Shown here: positions 1 to 12,859 of the stretch, one piece after another | Layout: each line of letters opens with the position of its first letter | Numbering within the stretch: position 1 is the stretch's first letter | NCBI GenBank assembly: GCA_023653785.1 | Contig: JAMKCH010010169.1 | Location: 1 to 64,000, forward strand | DNA from: Ophioderma brevispina | Lineage: Eukaryota; Echinodermata; Ophiuroidea; Amphilepidida; Ophiodermatidae | Direction: 5' to 3' | DNA length: 64,000 nucleotides | Position numbers and translations under genes: made by a program | Notes under the pieces: model-generated | What the model was told of the DNA's origin: nothing | The model's database searches: none | Seen by the model: the letters and a program-made list of their open reading frames with translations, nothing else

Positions 1-60
1 CTTAGGTAAAATAGCAGTGTTTCAGAGCACAAATTTCACAATACGTTGAAACTACACAAA

Positions 61-250
61 TTCATTCCTTTTCTTTTTCCTTCTCTTTTTATTTTTCTCT
101 TCTCCCTCCCTTTCTCTTTTCCTCGTTCTTTTCCTCTTCTTTCCCCTTTTTCTCTTCCCTCTTGCACTCTTCGTTCCCCTGTCTTCGCGCTTTCCATGTT
201 TTGCTTTCTGGTTCTTTTCCTCTCCCTTTTTTCCTTCCCATTTTTAGCTC
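61..250 (+). repeat. Polypyrimidine low-complexity tract
   Basis: Almost pure C/T on the plus strand, with short TTTTCCTC-like runs. Both strands are open here (a Phe/Leu/Ser-rich frame on plus, a Lys/Arg/Glu-rich frame on minus), but this follows from the base composition and not from coding. Confidence 0.85.
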
Positions 251-1254
251 CCCTTTCCGATTTTTTGGCGGCCCACTGGTTACGCACTGATGCGAGCATT
301 GTCTGCAACCCAACCCATTTATTTAACAAAATTACGAATGGCCTGACAATTAACATGTAGAATAAAAGGATGCCGTCAGAAGGGTTGTTATAGTTTGCTG
401 GACCCCAGTGCATGGCTCCTTAACATACGATTCATTTCTTGCAATAGTTCCAGGATAATCAAGGAATATTTATCTTAAAAAAAGAAATGGCACTGAATGC
501 ACTTTATTCATGTTTCACCTCAACTTTGCTTCTTTCATTACAGCTTCTCATGTGGATGGGTTTAAATGAAAAAACCACCCTAGAAAATGACAATGCATGC
601 ATGTAATAATATACATTTATTTAGCACGAATAGTTTGTGTTTGACTGCTTTTGTAACACATTTGAACTAAAATATATGTTGGTGTTTAAATTACATGTGA
701 CTTTCAATCAACATCAATAATATTTAAACCTATACCGTAAATATTTCAACCTAAAACGTAAATACTTTGTTTTTGGTGTTAGCTTAGAGGGTTTACTAAC
801 TTCGTAGGCATACCAATACATGGTTACTGTTAAAAGGTAACACCGAATTTTTTCCGTTGTGTGTTGGGTACCACCATAATGACATCTTAAAGGTGCACGA
901 GAGATTAACATATCAGGTGTCCCTAAAAAATGGGAAAGTCTTATTTGTTGCCCTGATGTAAAGCTTTCCATTAAAAATATCCCCGTCTGAAAGGATTAAG
1001 CTGAGAAAATTGTTCTTTGGTACAAAATGAGTGAAATTCTAATTGTATAGGAGCAAATACGAAATTCGTAGATGTTTTATATTGAAATATAAGAATCAAA
1101 AAATCTCAATTTTTCACATTTTCTGTAGCCAAAACCAAGGTAAGAAATCTATTGAGGTGAATCTATATGAAATTACTATTATGAACAACAATATTTAGGG
1201 TGTCTCAAAATCTCTCGTTGCACTTTTAAAAGGCAATCGAACCGACCAATTATA
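251..1254. other. Unassigned AT-rich DNA
   Basis: No domain, RNA or clear repeat was recognised. GGTGTCCCTAAAAAA near 913 and GGGTGTCTCAAAA near 1198 resemble Tc1/mariner-type ends, but they point the same way and have no visible partners. Confidence 0.4.
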
Positions 1255-1530
1255 ACTCGGAATCTCATTAAAAATATGTAAAAGCAACTCGAACTCTAAA
1301 AGGAATTCGAACTCTACAACTCGATCGCAAAGCAACTCGATCTCTAACTCGAACTCTTAAAAGCAACTCGAAAACTAAAATCTAAAAGACCAACTCGAAC
1401 TCTAAAAGCAACTCGAAACCTAAACTCGACTCTAAAAGCAAACTCGACTCGAAACCCCCTCTAAAAGAAACTCGAGCTCTAAAGCAACTCGAACTCGAAC
1501 TCGAACTCAGAAACTCTAACTCGAATCTCA
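1255..1530 (+). repeat. CTCGAACTCTAAAAGCAA-type tandem minisatellite
   Basis: Variants of CTCGAACTCTAAAAGCAA recur about a dozen times with variable unit length, and shorter CTCGAA units become denser toward the end. The pattern fits a slippage-grown minisatellite. No coding signal was seen. Confidence 0.8.
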
Positions 1531-4040
1531 TAAAAAAAATATTACTTGCGATTGAAAATAGTATTTTTATTTTCTTGTCTCATTTTATTCAGAAAAGATT
1601 TCTCACGGGAAAAGTACTTGTTTACTAATAAACGAGAGAAGGGGAATATCCCTAGATTGTTTTGTACAAGGTTCACCTGTTGGATTGCACATTATATAGG
1701 TGAAGTGGTGTAATATTTAGAAACTGAGTCAATTGTTTATGCTTTAAGATCAAAACATTGTTATATCGATCTGGGAATTCCCTCTTAAGTTATAAATGTG
1801 AAATGATGCAATTCAGGTGATGTAAATTATGTGACATCTGATTGACAGGGCGAGGTTATGTTTATGCATGATCATGATGTAATGATTATGTAGAAAGGGG
1901 GGGGGGGGGGACATATAGCTGTGTGAAGGTAAATAGTACTTGTGACTGAAGGACTGAGGCCAGCAGTTGAAAATCAGCTATACATTGAGTTATCTGGTTT
2001 TATCTACTACAATATGGTAGATTTATGACTCCAACAGTACAGGAGTATTATATTTCAATTCCATGTGAGCCGAGTGCTGTAATTATTTAATGTTCGTCTT
2101 TGGAAGCCGAAAGTGATGGAATAACAAGGATTCAAATTGTAGACAGATAGAAATCGTGGTATTATAATGGACTGATATACTGTTGGATTATTAGTATCGT
2201 CGAGGGACTTATTAGCCTTGTCGTCTGAACTGTGGACAAAAGTTTTAATTTCAGGACTGAGAAGATTCAAATGGAAATTACCTGCGGATTTATAAGCGTG
2301 ACTTTGCATGCTGTCATTTTTGGAGTCTTCGCCGTGGGACATTATCATCGTTGAATTGCAACGCTTCTGTTGACATCGTGGACAGTCTTGAGGGGACATA
2401 AAGTATCTGAACTAATGGTGATGATTGATAAGGTTTGGACATACCAAATTCTTGAACCATACCAAATCATTAAAATCTGTTATATTGTATCAAATTCAGA
2501 TCACTTGTGCACAAGGCTAGTTTATTGTGTTTGAAAGGTATTTTGACCTTGACGTTACAAAAGACGTCATAACAATGGAATGAAAAAAATCTGATGTCCC
2601 CCCTATAGAAAGTTAGCAGACAGGATCCCCCTAAAATGACTTCCAAGAGCCCTCTCAAAAAACTAAAAAATTGTGATGTTGTACATATTTCAAGCAACCG
2701 TTTGAATTTTCAAACAAATATTGAGCAATTGAATTTTTCTCTCATGTAAAATACATGATTTACATATGAATATGGCTAATAAATTTTAAAACCGAAGATG
2801 GAATGTTCCATTTTCATGTTGAGGGTGAGGCTATTTTTCTGATTTATTAAAAGTGCAAAATTTCAATTTTATGTCATTTTAAGGGAAAAATTTCCACACA
2901 TTTGATATCTTTTAATTTTTATTATTTGTTTACCACGTATACCTCACTATTGCTTATTACAAAAATGTATTAAACATCATGGAGCTTGTTTGTCTTTTAC
3001 TCCCTACATGGCCAAAATAAAGTATTTTAAAAAAATCCTCAAAAATGGCCTTTTGTGTTAAAGGTACTGTACTTCAATATTTCATGCCAACAGTATCAGT
3101 TTATCATAATAACATACACATGTGACTTCCTGCTATATTGCATCATTAAAAACATGCATTATGTTATAGGACTTTCCATATTATAAGGGGAGTTAACAAT
3201 TGAGAAAAAATGACTGGTCTTTTGTTTAATTAAGCGAAATTGCTTGATATTTATGAAGAACAGCAAGCAAACAATAATCTTCAAACAATTTTGTTTACAA
3301 TACATTTTCATAAATTTAACAAATTACTAGATTACAACATTGAATCTTCAGTAATGTTTACAGTTTTAATGTTTTTGACATAAAGTAGTCCTTGTATTGT
3401 GTCATTCGCCAGTTGTCCAATTCCAAAATTGCTGCTGTGAAAAATAGGATATGAAATGTCTCAGATTGTGGAAGTGACAGGGTTTTGTCTATGATAATTT
3501 TAAAAATTAGCTATGTAGCAAATCTGCGATGTCCCCAAACACATTCTGGGCGGCACGTAACAGGAACAAAACCCGTGGGCACAGTGGCAAGAAACAAAGA
3601 TGCGTACCAAACACACAATGGGAATACAATAGACGGATGGCCGACGTGGTCCACACTCAGTTACAGGACAATATTTCATGACAACGGGATCAGATTGAAC
3701 CAATATTTAGCCGATTTAATTAGTTTGGAGCCTTTTGTGTTATGTGCAAGAGTACTAGGGCTTGATTTGGTAGTTTTTCTATGTGTGTATCTGTGTGTGT
3801 TTGTGCCTGTGGTAAATATGTTAACACCTAAATGTTAACCCTAAACAAAATTGCCCACTTTCTCAACGTTAAAATTGCACATATTATGAAACATGCATGT
3901 AATGGTTACCTTCTTGGGGAGGTATGCCCACAGTTACCCTTCTCACGAGTCGGTAAAAGGTCAGAGGGGGTGTGAATAAATCCCATAATGCATTGCAATG
4001 TGCCTATACTGTACTGTACTAAAATAAACACATGTCAGTA
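1531..4040. other. Unassigned AT-rich DNA with a G14 run
   Basis: Contains a run of 14 G at 1897-1910. An open frame at 3485-3838 (117 codons) has no recognisable domain and ends in a hydrophobic, low-complexity stretch, so I do not call it a gene. Confidence 0.4.
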
Positions 4041-4041
4041 T

Positions 4042-4250
4042 CTTAGGGATTAAAGGGTGTTCAGAAAGTTGAAGAACCGCAGCATTTCCGGAGCATGCTG
4101 AAAATTTCCTTAGTACTAGCATGTTTAGGGCTAAAATGAGTGTAAGGCCAGAGTTTTTTATGTTTTAAGGAATATGATTTTTGTGGGATCACATGACTCA
4201 TGGAGTGAAATTTCCAAACTGGGCCATTGTGGGATGGACTCCAAAACACC
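4042..4250 (+). repeat. Interspersed repeat, copy 1 (also at 43997-44210)
   Basis: About 200 bp align by eye with 43997-44210 in the same orientation. Shared blocks include CTTAGGGAT, GGGCTAAAATGAG, TTTTGTGGGATCACATGA and CATTGTGGGAT. Two diverged copies 40 kb apart indicate an interspersed repeat of unknown class. Confidence 0.75.
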
Positions 4251-4789
4251 TTCTGGTCAACGGTCATCTAGAGGTCATGGGCCAAAATGGTCATATTTAT
4301 CAAATTGACTTAGGTTATTTTCCACATGCGATCGATTTCATGACCTTTGCATAGTTTGGTTCTTGAGTAGTGTCCCATAGTTGTTGACCTAATTGTGACC
4401 TTGTGACCACATTTGACCTTGTCCTCATTCCCACAAATTGCAACGGGAGACAACACATACATTGGTGAATGCTGTATTTTTCCTGTTTAGTTTTTGCACA
4501 TAGGTTATTTGCATAAATTTGCAAAGTAATATATATTGTGTAAAGCTTCAAATGATAGGGGAAAAGTCCGTATCTGCTTTGCACAATAATTGTACCACGC
4601 AAAGGGTATTGTATTACTGCCTTGCGTTTGATTGTTCCCCAGTGTGAGAAAATGTTAGTAAAGTACGAAAATCACAGGCTTCCATGCCTGCTGATTTTAA
4701 ATACAAAAATCCTGTGTAAAATGCGGTACAAAGATATTCGTGAAATTGAAGATACTAAATTAGAGAGACACGGGGACATTTCTAGAAAA

Positions 4790-5265
4790 AGGGCGCCCTA
4801 GTTTTGTATTAAACCAGCTTTTTTTATGGTATGCATCGCCCCCATGTGTGGACCTTTGACTATGTGTTGACCTATGCATAAGACTGATCTGTGCTCAGGC
4901 AGTAGCCCTTTGACCATGTAGTGACATCTGTGTTTCTTGCCAAACTGACCTCTAGATGCCTCTAGTCCTCCTCTACCATCATGGCAAATATCAGCCCCAT
5001 ATGTCAGCGCAAAATGAACGAATAGCCACACAGACTCGCAGGCAGATCCCATATTTTAGTACATGGCATTTCTATGGAAATGGATCTAAAATTGGACTCT
5101 CGATGATCGATGAAACCTTTGACCTTTGGCGTCACTATGAAAACCTGATAACAAACGTAGACTTTCCTTCCCTCCCTTAATCCAATATTCACCCCACAAA
5201 CAAGCATAACGAAATTGCAGATCGGACAGACAGACAACAGAAGGCGGCAGGACATCTCATTTAGT
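4790..5265. repeat. Probable interspersed repeat rich in TGACCTTTGAC-like words
   Basis: Contains several CCTTTGAC / TTGACC words and ends with GGACAGACAGACAAC, a composition typical of interspersed repeats. No second copy was found in the window, so the assignment is tentative. Confidence 0.35.
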
Positions 5266-7324
5266 AGTATAGACTTATACGTTTCAATGTAATAAATTCA
5301 CACCTGAGTAAAATGACTGTGTTGTTATGTTCATGCATGCTTCTCTAAAGGCTGATTAGGAAAGCCAGTAATTCAAAACTGATGATTTTTTTCTGCTTGT
5401 TTTACCAACAAACTTTGAAACGGTCTCAGTAGGTATTTAGAGCTAAAAATGCATTATAATCCAACATTCATACGTTTTTGGTGCAAAATAGGATTTAGGC
5501 CTATTATACACTGTATGCTGTGGAAATTGACAATTTTGCCTACTCGCGGACTCTATGAAATCATTGTGACCTCATAGTAGGTATGATTGTACTTATTTTG
5601 GTATCAATGGAAGAAGCGTACTATGGCCATCCACCTGGTATCAAAATATATAAGTATATGGTGCTTTATAAGGAATTTTTAAGGGGATGGCTAACCACCC
5701 TCTTGGAAAACCGTGTTATAATTTACAAAAAAATGCTTGTTTTTGGTATATGATGAGGGTCAGTAAGTAGGAAAGAAGTTGCAAAGATGCAGATGTTATA
5801 GATATGCCCTTTATAATATATTCTACAAGCTTTGAAAAAGTAATAAAGTTACATTAAAATTGCATATCCTATTTTTAGGTCTACTTCACAAAATTCAAGG
5901 ATTCTTGTGCACCCCCCTTGACAAAATGGAATGATCCGAGTTCTAGACTACCTCAAGGCTTGCCTTTATCAATTAACCAAGTAGAAATACTAAACTGACA
6001 TTAAATTATTAAAGGCTTTGCAAAAAAAGAACAGGTAATTCATCATCTTAAGAAAATGTGCATTTTTGCCTCTTTTGAAAAAGTAGCATATTCTAACAGG
6101 ATCTTGGAAACCAAAAGAGGCTCCATGATTTTTATTTCTTTTTTTAATTAAGCTTGGACAGAAATATTTTACTGTTGAAAATGAAAAAGAAAAAAAGATG
6201 TGAAAGTTTTCATATTGTTCTTAAAAAATAGGCTAAAATGTGCCTTTTTTGCAATTTTGATCAAAGTCAAAATGAGATAATCTCCCCTGTCAAAAAATTG
6301 AATAACCCAATGTTATTTCGATCTTTTATTTTATATTCTTGAAGATATATATATGGACTTAACATCTGCTAAGTATGCTTATGATTGAAATTAGTCTTCC
6401 TTTGTTTTAATGTCCTGAAAATGCCATAATATTTGTATTTTACAAACTGAAAAAGGGGGTCATAGGGCCCTATTTTAGGGGGGTCTTGTATCTCACAGCA
6501 GGGGGGTCATGAGATTTTTAAAATATTGTGGATATGCATAACTTTGGACACTTACTAAAACCTTAAAATCTGAATGAAATCTGTTGACCCTCATTCTCCT
6601 CGACCTGCCTGGTCCTCTCAGAATGTGACTGTTTAATATGATACAACTATACGTTTCATGAGAATAATTTCACAAATACCCTTATTTCATTTGAGAAATG
6701 TTAACACAAACACCTTTAATTTAAGTTACGGTAAATTGTGCAAAAAATAGTAACAATTACTCAGTTTACACCTGTTGCTGGAAATTAATTAATTGTTAAA
6801 GCTGTAATTAAGTAAAAAAGATTCAAATCAGCTATGTTAGTAATTCAAAGTTATAACAACAACAAGACAATTTGTAACACCAGAAAGGTCACAAAGAAGC
6901 ACTAATGTCGTTCTAAACTTATTTTCACTTCAATTTTTTTTTATAGATAGTTCAAAAACTTCTTGTTGAAACCCTTTCACGTTTTGGTATGATATTTGTT
7001 CATTTTAATTTGCAATATATTAATTGGAAAGGAAAATAAAGATTACTCATTGAAATTACTCAATATAATGGAATCCAACCCGATTAGTAGATAGATGAAA
7101 TTATTTTCCTTTCAATTCCAATAAGAAAGATGTTTAATATGAGAAAATTATAATTCTGCATTTTCAATAAATACCACTTTGATAACCAGAAATTTGGTAA
7201 TTTAAATTGAAATTAAACGTCTGAAGTCTTTGAAATACAATTTAACTATTGACCACCGCAGTAGAAATGCCGGCAAACTGCCATCTCAAAATGGTTTGTT
7301 TTTTACTCATAGAAAGTTTTCAAC
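5266..7324. other. Unassigned AT-rich DNA
   Basis: No coding, RNA or repeat signal was recognised. Several CCCCCTT / GGGGGTCAT words occur but form no clear unit. Confidence 0.4.
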
Positions 7325-7326
7325 TA

Positions 7327-8172
7327 CAGTGTGAGTCAAAATTATTGTTCCCCCAAATATCTGATTTTTTTCTTGTCAAACTGCGCAAGGTAGCTCTCAA
7401 AATTGTAAATAGTTCAAGAGTACATTTAAATAGCTTTCACAGGAATTTTGGTTCAGGCAATCAATATCTGCACTCATTTAAATAAAGGCCCTTAGATTTA
7501 CCTTTGTACAAGATTCTATTCATGTGGTTATTGAAGCGCACATTTCAAGTGGGATACCTAATGTGTGCTTTACACACCCTGGTAGATGGTAATAAATGCC
7601 CCAATGAGTATAACATATGTCAGTTATTAAGTTATGATTAATGCAACAACAAGCGGAATTCTATTTTGACTGTCTGGAATTCTTCAAGGTTTGAAATGAA
7701 CTCGTTTTTAACTATTAACTAAGGCAAAACAAAAAGATATTGAAAAATACACACCAAAACCAGGTTTCAATTTAAATGATACACTTAAGTTGGCCAAAGG
7801 TCAAAGTTCAAACTTTTTGGGAACAATTTTCTTTCATGATAAATATTATAATTTTGTGCTTCAATATCTCTATCGTGAATAAATGCAACAAACAAGAAAG
7901 TTCTTTGCCTTTCTCGTTTTTCTGGATCCTGGTTTTTGAATTACATGCACTGTTAACATGTTTACTGTACTAAATTGGTACACGTGGCATTTTGGGAGCC
8001 CTCTAAAAATGAGGCCATAACTTGAAAATGAAATGCATGAATCGCGGAATTTTTGACATGGTGATTGACAATTAAATATTTGTTAATATAAAGTATATAA
8101 TAATATTCTAAAAGATTACAAATATTTTAATATTTTTGTTTCATCGGGGAACAATCATTTTAACTCACACTG
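7327..8172. mobile_element. TA-flanked MITE (Tc1/mariner-like ends)
   Basis: The left end CAGTGTGAGTCAAAATTATT (7327-7346) matches the reverse complement of the right end CAGTGTGAGTTAAAATGATT, followed by GTTCCCC on both sides (right arm 8146-8172). Arms are about 27 bp with two mismatches. TA dinucleotides flank both ends (7325-7326 and 8173-8174), as for Tc1/mariner insertions. No transposase frame lies inside the 846 bp, so it is non-autonomous. Superfamily is inferred from end sequence and target site only. Confidence 0.8.
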
Positions 8173-8174
8173 TA

Positions 8175-9454
8175 TACTGTACGAGTGCTGTGACTCCATA
8201 GGTGAAACATATACGCAATTGTCTGTTTGATGACAAAAATAAAATAACATCCATGGAAATGTCAATAATTTCATTTCAAATTGTACCAATAGACACTCCG
8301 AAGTCGTTTGTTTTTACGATTTTTAGAAACATCCTTTGACACTAATTGCCAATGTACTCTTCCTATAGTATTCGTTATTGAGAATTAAAAGCTATTTTCG
8401 TCTGAACGCCTCGTAAAAATTAATACAAATATAAATGACTTGATAGTAAGATAAAGCTTTCTTCTTGATAAAATAGTGATCTTTGATTCCTTTTACTCTG
8501 CAAAAAGTATCAAAATATGCAATAAACAGATAAATCACAACTTCTTCCACTTAACGTTTATGGAAGTTATTATGTCTAATAATTCCCAGGGTTTCAAACG
8601 TTAGACATACACGTTGGATGTCCTTTGTGTACTTACACATGTAGGCCGATGCTGCAATTTGGAAATACAGCAAAATACTGTAAATTTTATGTCCAATTTA
8701 CCAGGCGTATAAAACGACTACAACTGGAGCTTTTATTCGATTTTTTTTTTCGAGTATCAACATTATCGTACATTATTATGAATTTTCAATTATACTATTA
8801 AGTATATAGTTTTCAAGAAAAATACTATACATTTTACAAGAAAATTCTGGCAGCAATTCTGCTAACAAAACCCGTAAAATACAGCTTTTACAGGTTTCCA
8901 TTCAAATTTATATGTTTAGAGCTTGATGTAATATATTTTACATGAAGTATTAAATTTGATTAAATCAATTCTAATTACAAAATAAAAAAATAGAACCTCA
9001 TCAGTCCTCTTTCTAGCCTCATTGGCATATTTTGCCCGTGAGAGATGATGACAGCTAGAAAATCATACAAAAGCATAGTCATTTAGAGCTCCCTCAGCAG
9101 GCAAAAGTATGTTTAACATGTTCAATACCACCGTCTAAGGCGATCGATCGATTTTTTTGAGTACGCCAAGCAGGCCAATGCGCATTCGTCTCCTTTGACA
9201 TAGAAACAGAGGACGTTTTTTAGTTTTTGCAAACAGACCAATCACTTTATAAATTAAATTTGACAAGGAAAACAAAGGATACTTGAATTGAAAGCGTGCT
9301 CAAAATGAAGAACGTTTCAATGTCCACTATGTACACATAAAATCATTTTCCTAAATTGTTTCATATGTTTTTAGATATGCAAGTTCATAATTCTCTAAAA
9401 CTTCAATCACCGATATCTCGAAATGTGACTTTTGGTCGATTGGCCTGTTTGGTA
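8175..9454. other. Unassigned AT-rich DNA
   Basis: No gene, RNA or repeat was recognised. A GATCGATCGATT word lies near 9140. Confidence 0.4.
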
Positions 9455-9474
9455 TGATTGGCCATTTGAGTCAT

Positions 9475-10045
9475 AACTAGCTCAATTTCTCCGCGCTGAA
9501 ATTAATTTTGCCGCGCCGAAATTAATTTCACCCCGCTGAAATTCTTTACCAATGAAAATAGTTCCCTGTCGCCTGGACCCAATCAAAAGACAAGATGAAA
9601 ATTTGAAAATGAATTTCGCCGAGCCAAATTTAAGAATTTCACCGCGGTGAAATTCTGAATTTTACGAAATTACGAAATTTCGGCGTGGTAAAATTCTTAA
9701 TTTCACCGCGCCGAAATTGACCTGGCCATCCGAATCATAACTCGCATAATTTCGTTGCGCTAAGTTTAATTTCACCGCGCTGAAATTGACCTTGCCCTCC
9801 GAATTATAACTCGCATAATTTTACCGCGCTGAAATTAATTCGCCGCGCGAAAATAATTTCACCGCGCTGGAATTCTTGGCCAATGAAAATAATTCCATAT
9901 CGGCGAGACCCAATCAAAACACACTCTGAAACTTTGAAAATTAATTTCGCCGAGGCAAAATTCAGAATTTCACCGCGGTGAAATTGACCTGGCCATCCTC
10001 GTCATAACTGGCATAATTTCGGCGCGCCGAAATTCAATCCAATCA
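9475..10045. repeat. Ladder of CGCG-centred palindromes
   Basis: Roughly twenty variants of AATTTCACCGCGGTGAAATT, a perfect 20-bp palindrome, follow one another with short AT spacers. Perfect or near-perfect copies lie at 9634-9655 and 9966-9985. Alternating variants change bases around the CGCG core (GCCGCGCC, AGCGCGGA). CCAAT words separate groups of palindromes, and a super-unit of about 330 bp repeats about twice. Confidence 0.85.
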
Positions 10046-10238
10046 GAACTCGTCTTACAAACTCTGTCGGCGTGACCTCCGTCTATATTATTCACAGGAC
10101 CGTCGACTGTAATGTTTTGACATGTTCAGCAGCGCGCCGAAATTCAATCCATCAGAACTCGTCTTACAAACTCTGTCGGCGTGCCTCAGTCTATATTATT
10201 CACAGACCGTCGTACATGTAATGTTTTGCATGTTCAAG
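10022..10238 (+). repeat. Two-copy direct repeat of about 105-110 bp
   Basis: The unit beginning GCGCGCCGAAATTCAATCC at 10022 repeats at 10132 almost identically, with a few single-base losses in the second copy. Overlapping open frames here (10122-10439, 10181-10417) reflect the repeat and show no domain. Confidence 0.85.
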
Positions 10239-10249
10239 AGAGTTGTAGA

Positions 10250-10390
10250 GTGCCCCAACTCGTGTGGAAACGCATGTCAATACGAAGTAAACCCCAAACT
10301 CGTTCTAACCTCGTATTCATGGCCAAATTCATTACCATTGAAAAATGTGTTTCACACGCGATTGGCAGTCTCTATGGTGTCATGCAGGGC
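10250..10390 (+). repeat. Interspersed repeat fragment shared with 60710-60840
   Basis: Shared words in the same order and orientation include ATACG(A/G)A(G/A)TAAA, AACTCGTT/ATCTCGTT, CATTGAAAA(A)TGTGTT and CGATTG. The second copy lies in the loop of the inverted repeat at 60.3-61.2 kb. Function unknown. Confidence 0.55.
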
Positions 10391-11722
10391 TGGTTCATGC
10401 TTTGCATGGTCGGGTAGTGAAAAGATGAAAGTAGAGTAAGAGAAAATTATTGCTGTATTGCCAACATGTTTCAACAAGTATGAGAAACTTTGTCAAGAGG
10501 GGGACCTGGTCTGTATGCTATGATTTCAGATTTGTGGTAGCCCAAAGTTGATCAGGAAAGGAGCAAGCTCCAAATGATAAAATGTCAACCGACAGCAATA
10601 TGTTAGTAATTAATCCACTAAACCTGAACACTACGTGTAGCACAATGAGTGCCCTGGTAGCATACTCATGCAGGCTTTATAATGGTCATGGGTTGGGTTG
10701 CAAGTTTCAACATCCCTGGCAGGTGGCCATCGTGGGTCGGGTGGGGTGGGGGGGGGGGGGTCAAGGAAGCGGATTCTCCTCCATTTCAAAAAGCCCCAAA
10801 CTCCGCTAAATGTCAAAAGGAAAAAAAATAGATTTTGCGAAGCAGAGCGAGATTTAAAAATTAGTGTGTCTATGATATTTGGTTGAAAAGAAGGGGAAAT
10901 GTGGCTCTACATTCAAAGCTTATCCATTAACTTTTATCCAATACCTTTATTCTCGGATCAGCGCTCCTTTTATAAAAATCCAATTCTGCCAAATTTGCCC
11001 CCCCCTGAGGAAAGAGCAAATGTGGTTAAAAAAAGTACCTTGTTGAAACAATCGCCCTCCCCTACAAAGAACATGGTTGCGGTAGGTGTGGGTGTGCGTT
11101 TGCTAGCAAAGGTTGGTCACTCCACATTACGTCAGAAAGAGAAGATGGTAAAAGAAATCTCTTCTACTTCAGCAGACCAACCGTAAAGAGAAGCTCACTC
11201 TATAGAATAAGACAACTGTTTTTTATTAGCAGCAGTGGAGTACCAGGGCGATCGGGATTTAACTAGGAACAAACGCACAATGCGCGCGAACCGGGAATTT
11301 AAAGATACCGGAAAGTGGCGCTTTAGAGTAAACAGAGTGCGAAAAAGCAACCGAGTTCACTGACACAATCTTAAATTAGTATTTTTCTAAGCACGATCGG
11401 ACAACAAGGTTTGTGAAAACATAAATGATTGTTATGGCGTTGGCACAAGTTTTTATTCTGCGTGAATTGGTTGGAGAGAAAAATGAGTAATTTTGTACCA
11501 CACTGTACAGCCGAAAAAATACACGGACAAAAAACGCAAAAAATTCACGATGAAATTGAGTCGAAAATAACCCCTGTCGGGGCCATTTTTTAAATTCCGG
11601 TCTTCAAATGGTCATGAACAATTATGATAGTGTACTTTTACAAAATCCTGATGCCCCGGTGGTCTCCATTTCGTAAAAGGAAGTTCTGGACTAAAATCTG
11701 ACAATGGATGATTCTGTCTTCT

Positions 11723-12859
11723 GCCCAAGTATGCATACATTAGCTTGCACATTGGCCGTGGCAATGCGTTTTGCTTTGTTTAATGCCATGGGCCATGCAT
11801 CGTGTCCATGGCTGCTATCTACTGCTGATGATCTAACGGATGAAGTCATGAAGTGTGAATGAAGTTCAAATTTTTTTCAATTATTCCGTCCATCCAGAAC
11901 TCAGTTGACTATATAGCCCTGGCTTATGGTACTACCTGGTCTAGCTAATTACCAAAGCTAGGCCGGGGGGGGGGATTTCTCAACGTTTTGGGGGGAAGGT
12001 ATGTGGTGCCTGGATTTCAAAAATTGAAGCTCCAGAGCTGATTTGAGGCCCAGAGGTCTCCGGACTGAGACTTTCCAAAATTTAGAAAATAAGCTGCAAT
12101 TTTCCTTAATTGCCAGCTACTTTTTGAGACCGTTTTGAAGAAAATTGGGTAGAATTGGAACATGAAAGTAGTGCCTGAACGAAATGGCCTAACATGGGGA
12201 TCACTGGAACTGAAAACGAGCCTGAAAATGAGGGTCTTATAGGGCGGTCGACATACCCTACAACCTGCCAATGTGAGAACCTGGTCCCCCTGGAGCTAGG
12301 CTAGTGGCTACTTGATTTTTTCAGGCTAACTTAATTGTGCAAAACAAGCCTCACTGTCACATTTTGTTTTGTTTTTCCCCCCAAGTACAGTCTAATACAT
12401 TTTACACTCAGCATGATATGAACAGTAGTAAAAGTAAATGGTCCACAGTGCAGTACTCGTTAGTCACGCATAACTAGGCTAGCGGGGTAGGCTAGCTTGT
12501 GACCCGGTTGATTATTAACACTGCACTATACTATGCAAGCCTTATGTTCAAATTATTTTATCATATGTTTTCAGTTTTCAGTCTCAAATTCAAGGGGAAC
12601 CTCTCACAAGCTTAATTGCGCCACTCCAGTGCTTCAAGTCTGCTTCCGTGAACAGTGACATAGCTGTGCTAATATTAATTTTCACAAAATATTAAATTCT
12701 GGTTCCTTCAATTTGCTAGAAAGAAACGAAAACATTTTTTATGCACATCACACAAAAATACTATATCACATGCGTAGTACAGAATCATCAGTAATTTATT
12801 CCATTAAAAAACACAAAATACAGCAAAATGCAAATAACAAAGCACAGAATTAACTCGAC
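11723..12859. other. Unassigned DNA
   Basis: Contains a run of 10 G at 11965-11974. No gene or repeat was recognised. Confidence 0.4.

Larger units (their letters stand above)
9455..11722 (+). mobile_element. Interspersed element with CGCG-palindrome ladder, left copy
   Basis: The two ends of this segment recur in reverse orientation at 29120-30462. The stretch 9455-10040 matches 29775-30462 in kind: TCATAACTAGCTCAATTTC at its left edge is the complement of the right copy's far edge. The stretch 11254-11722 aligns over about 400 bp with 29121-29526. The middle (10040-11250) is longer here and not shared. Shared outer blocks with a variable middle suggest a non-autonomous transposon or composite repeat. 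No transposase or terminal duplication was recognised. Confidence 0.75.

Noticed and set aside
46..413. 104- and 125-codon frames in the pyrimidine tract
   Set aside because: Open on both strands because of low complexity; no coding signature.
1196..1215. GGGTGTCTCAAAA resembling the end of the 46.9-kb element
   Set aside because: No inverted partner within reach and only a short match.
9475..10045. CRISPR-like appearance of evenly spaced short palindromes
   Set aside because: Repeats are variable, spacers are short AT runs and not unique sequence, and the context is animal DNA.
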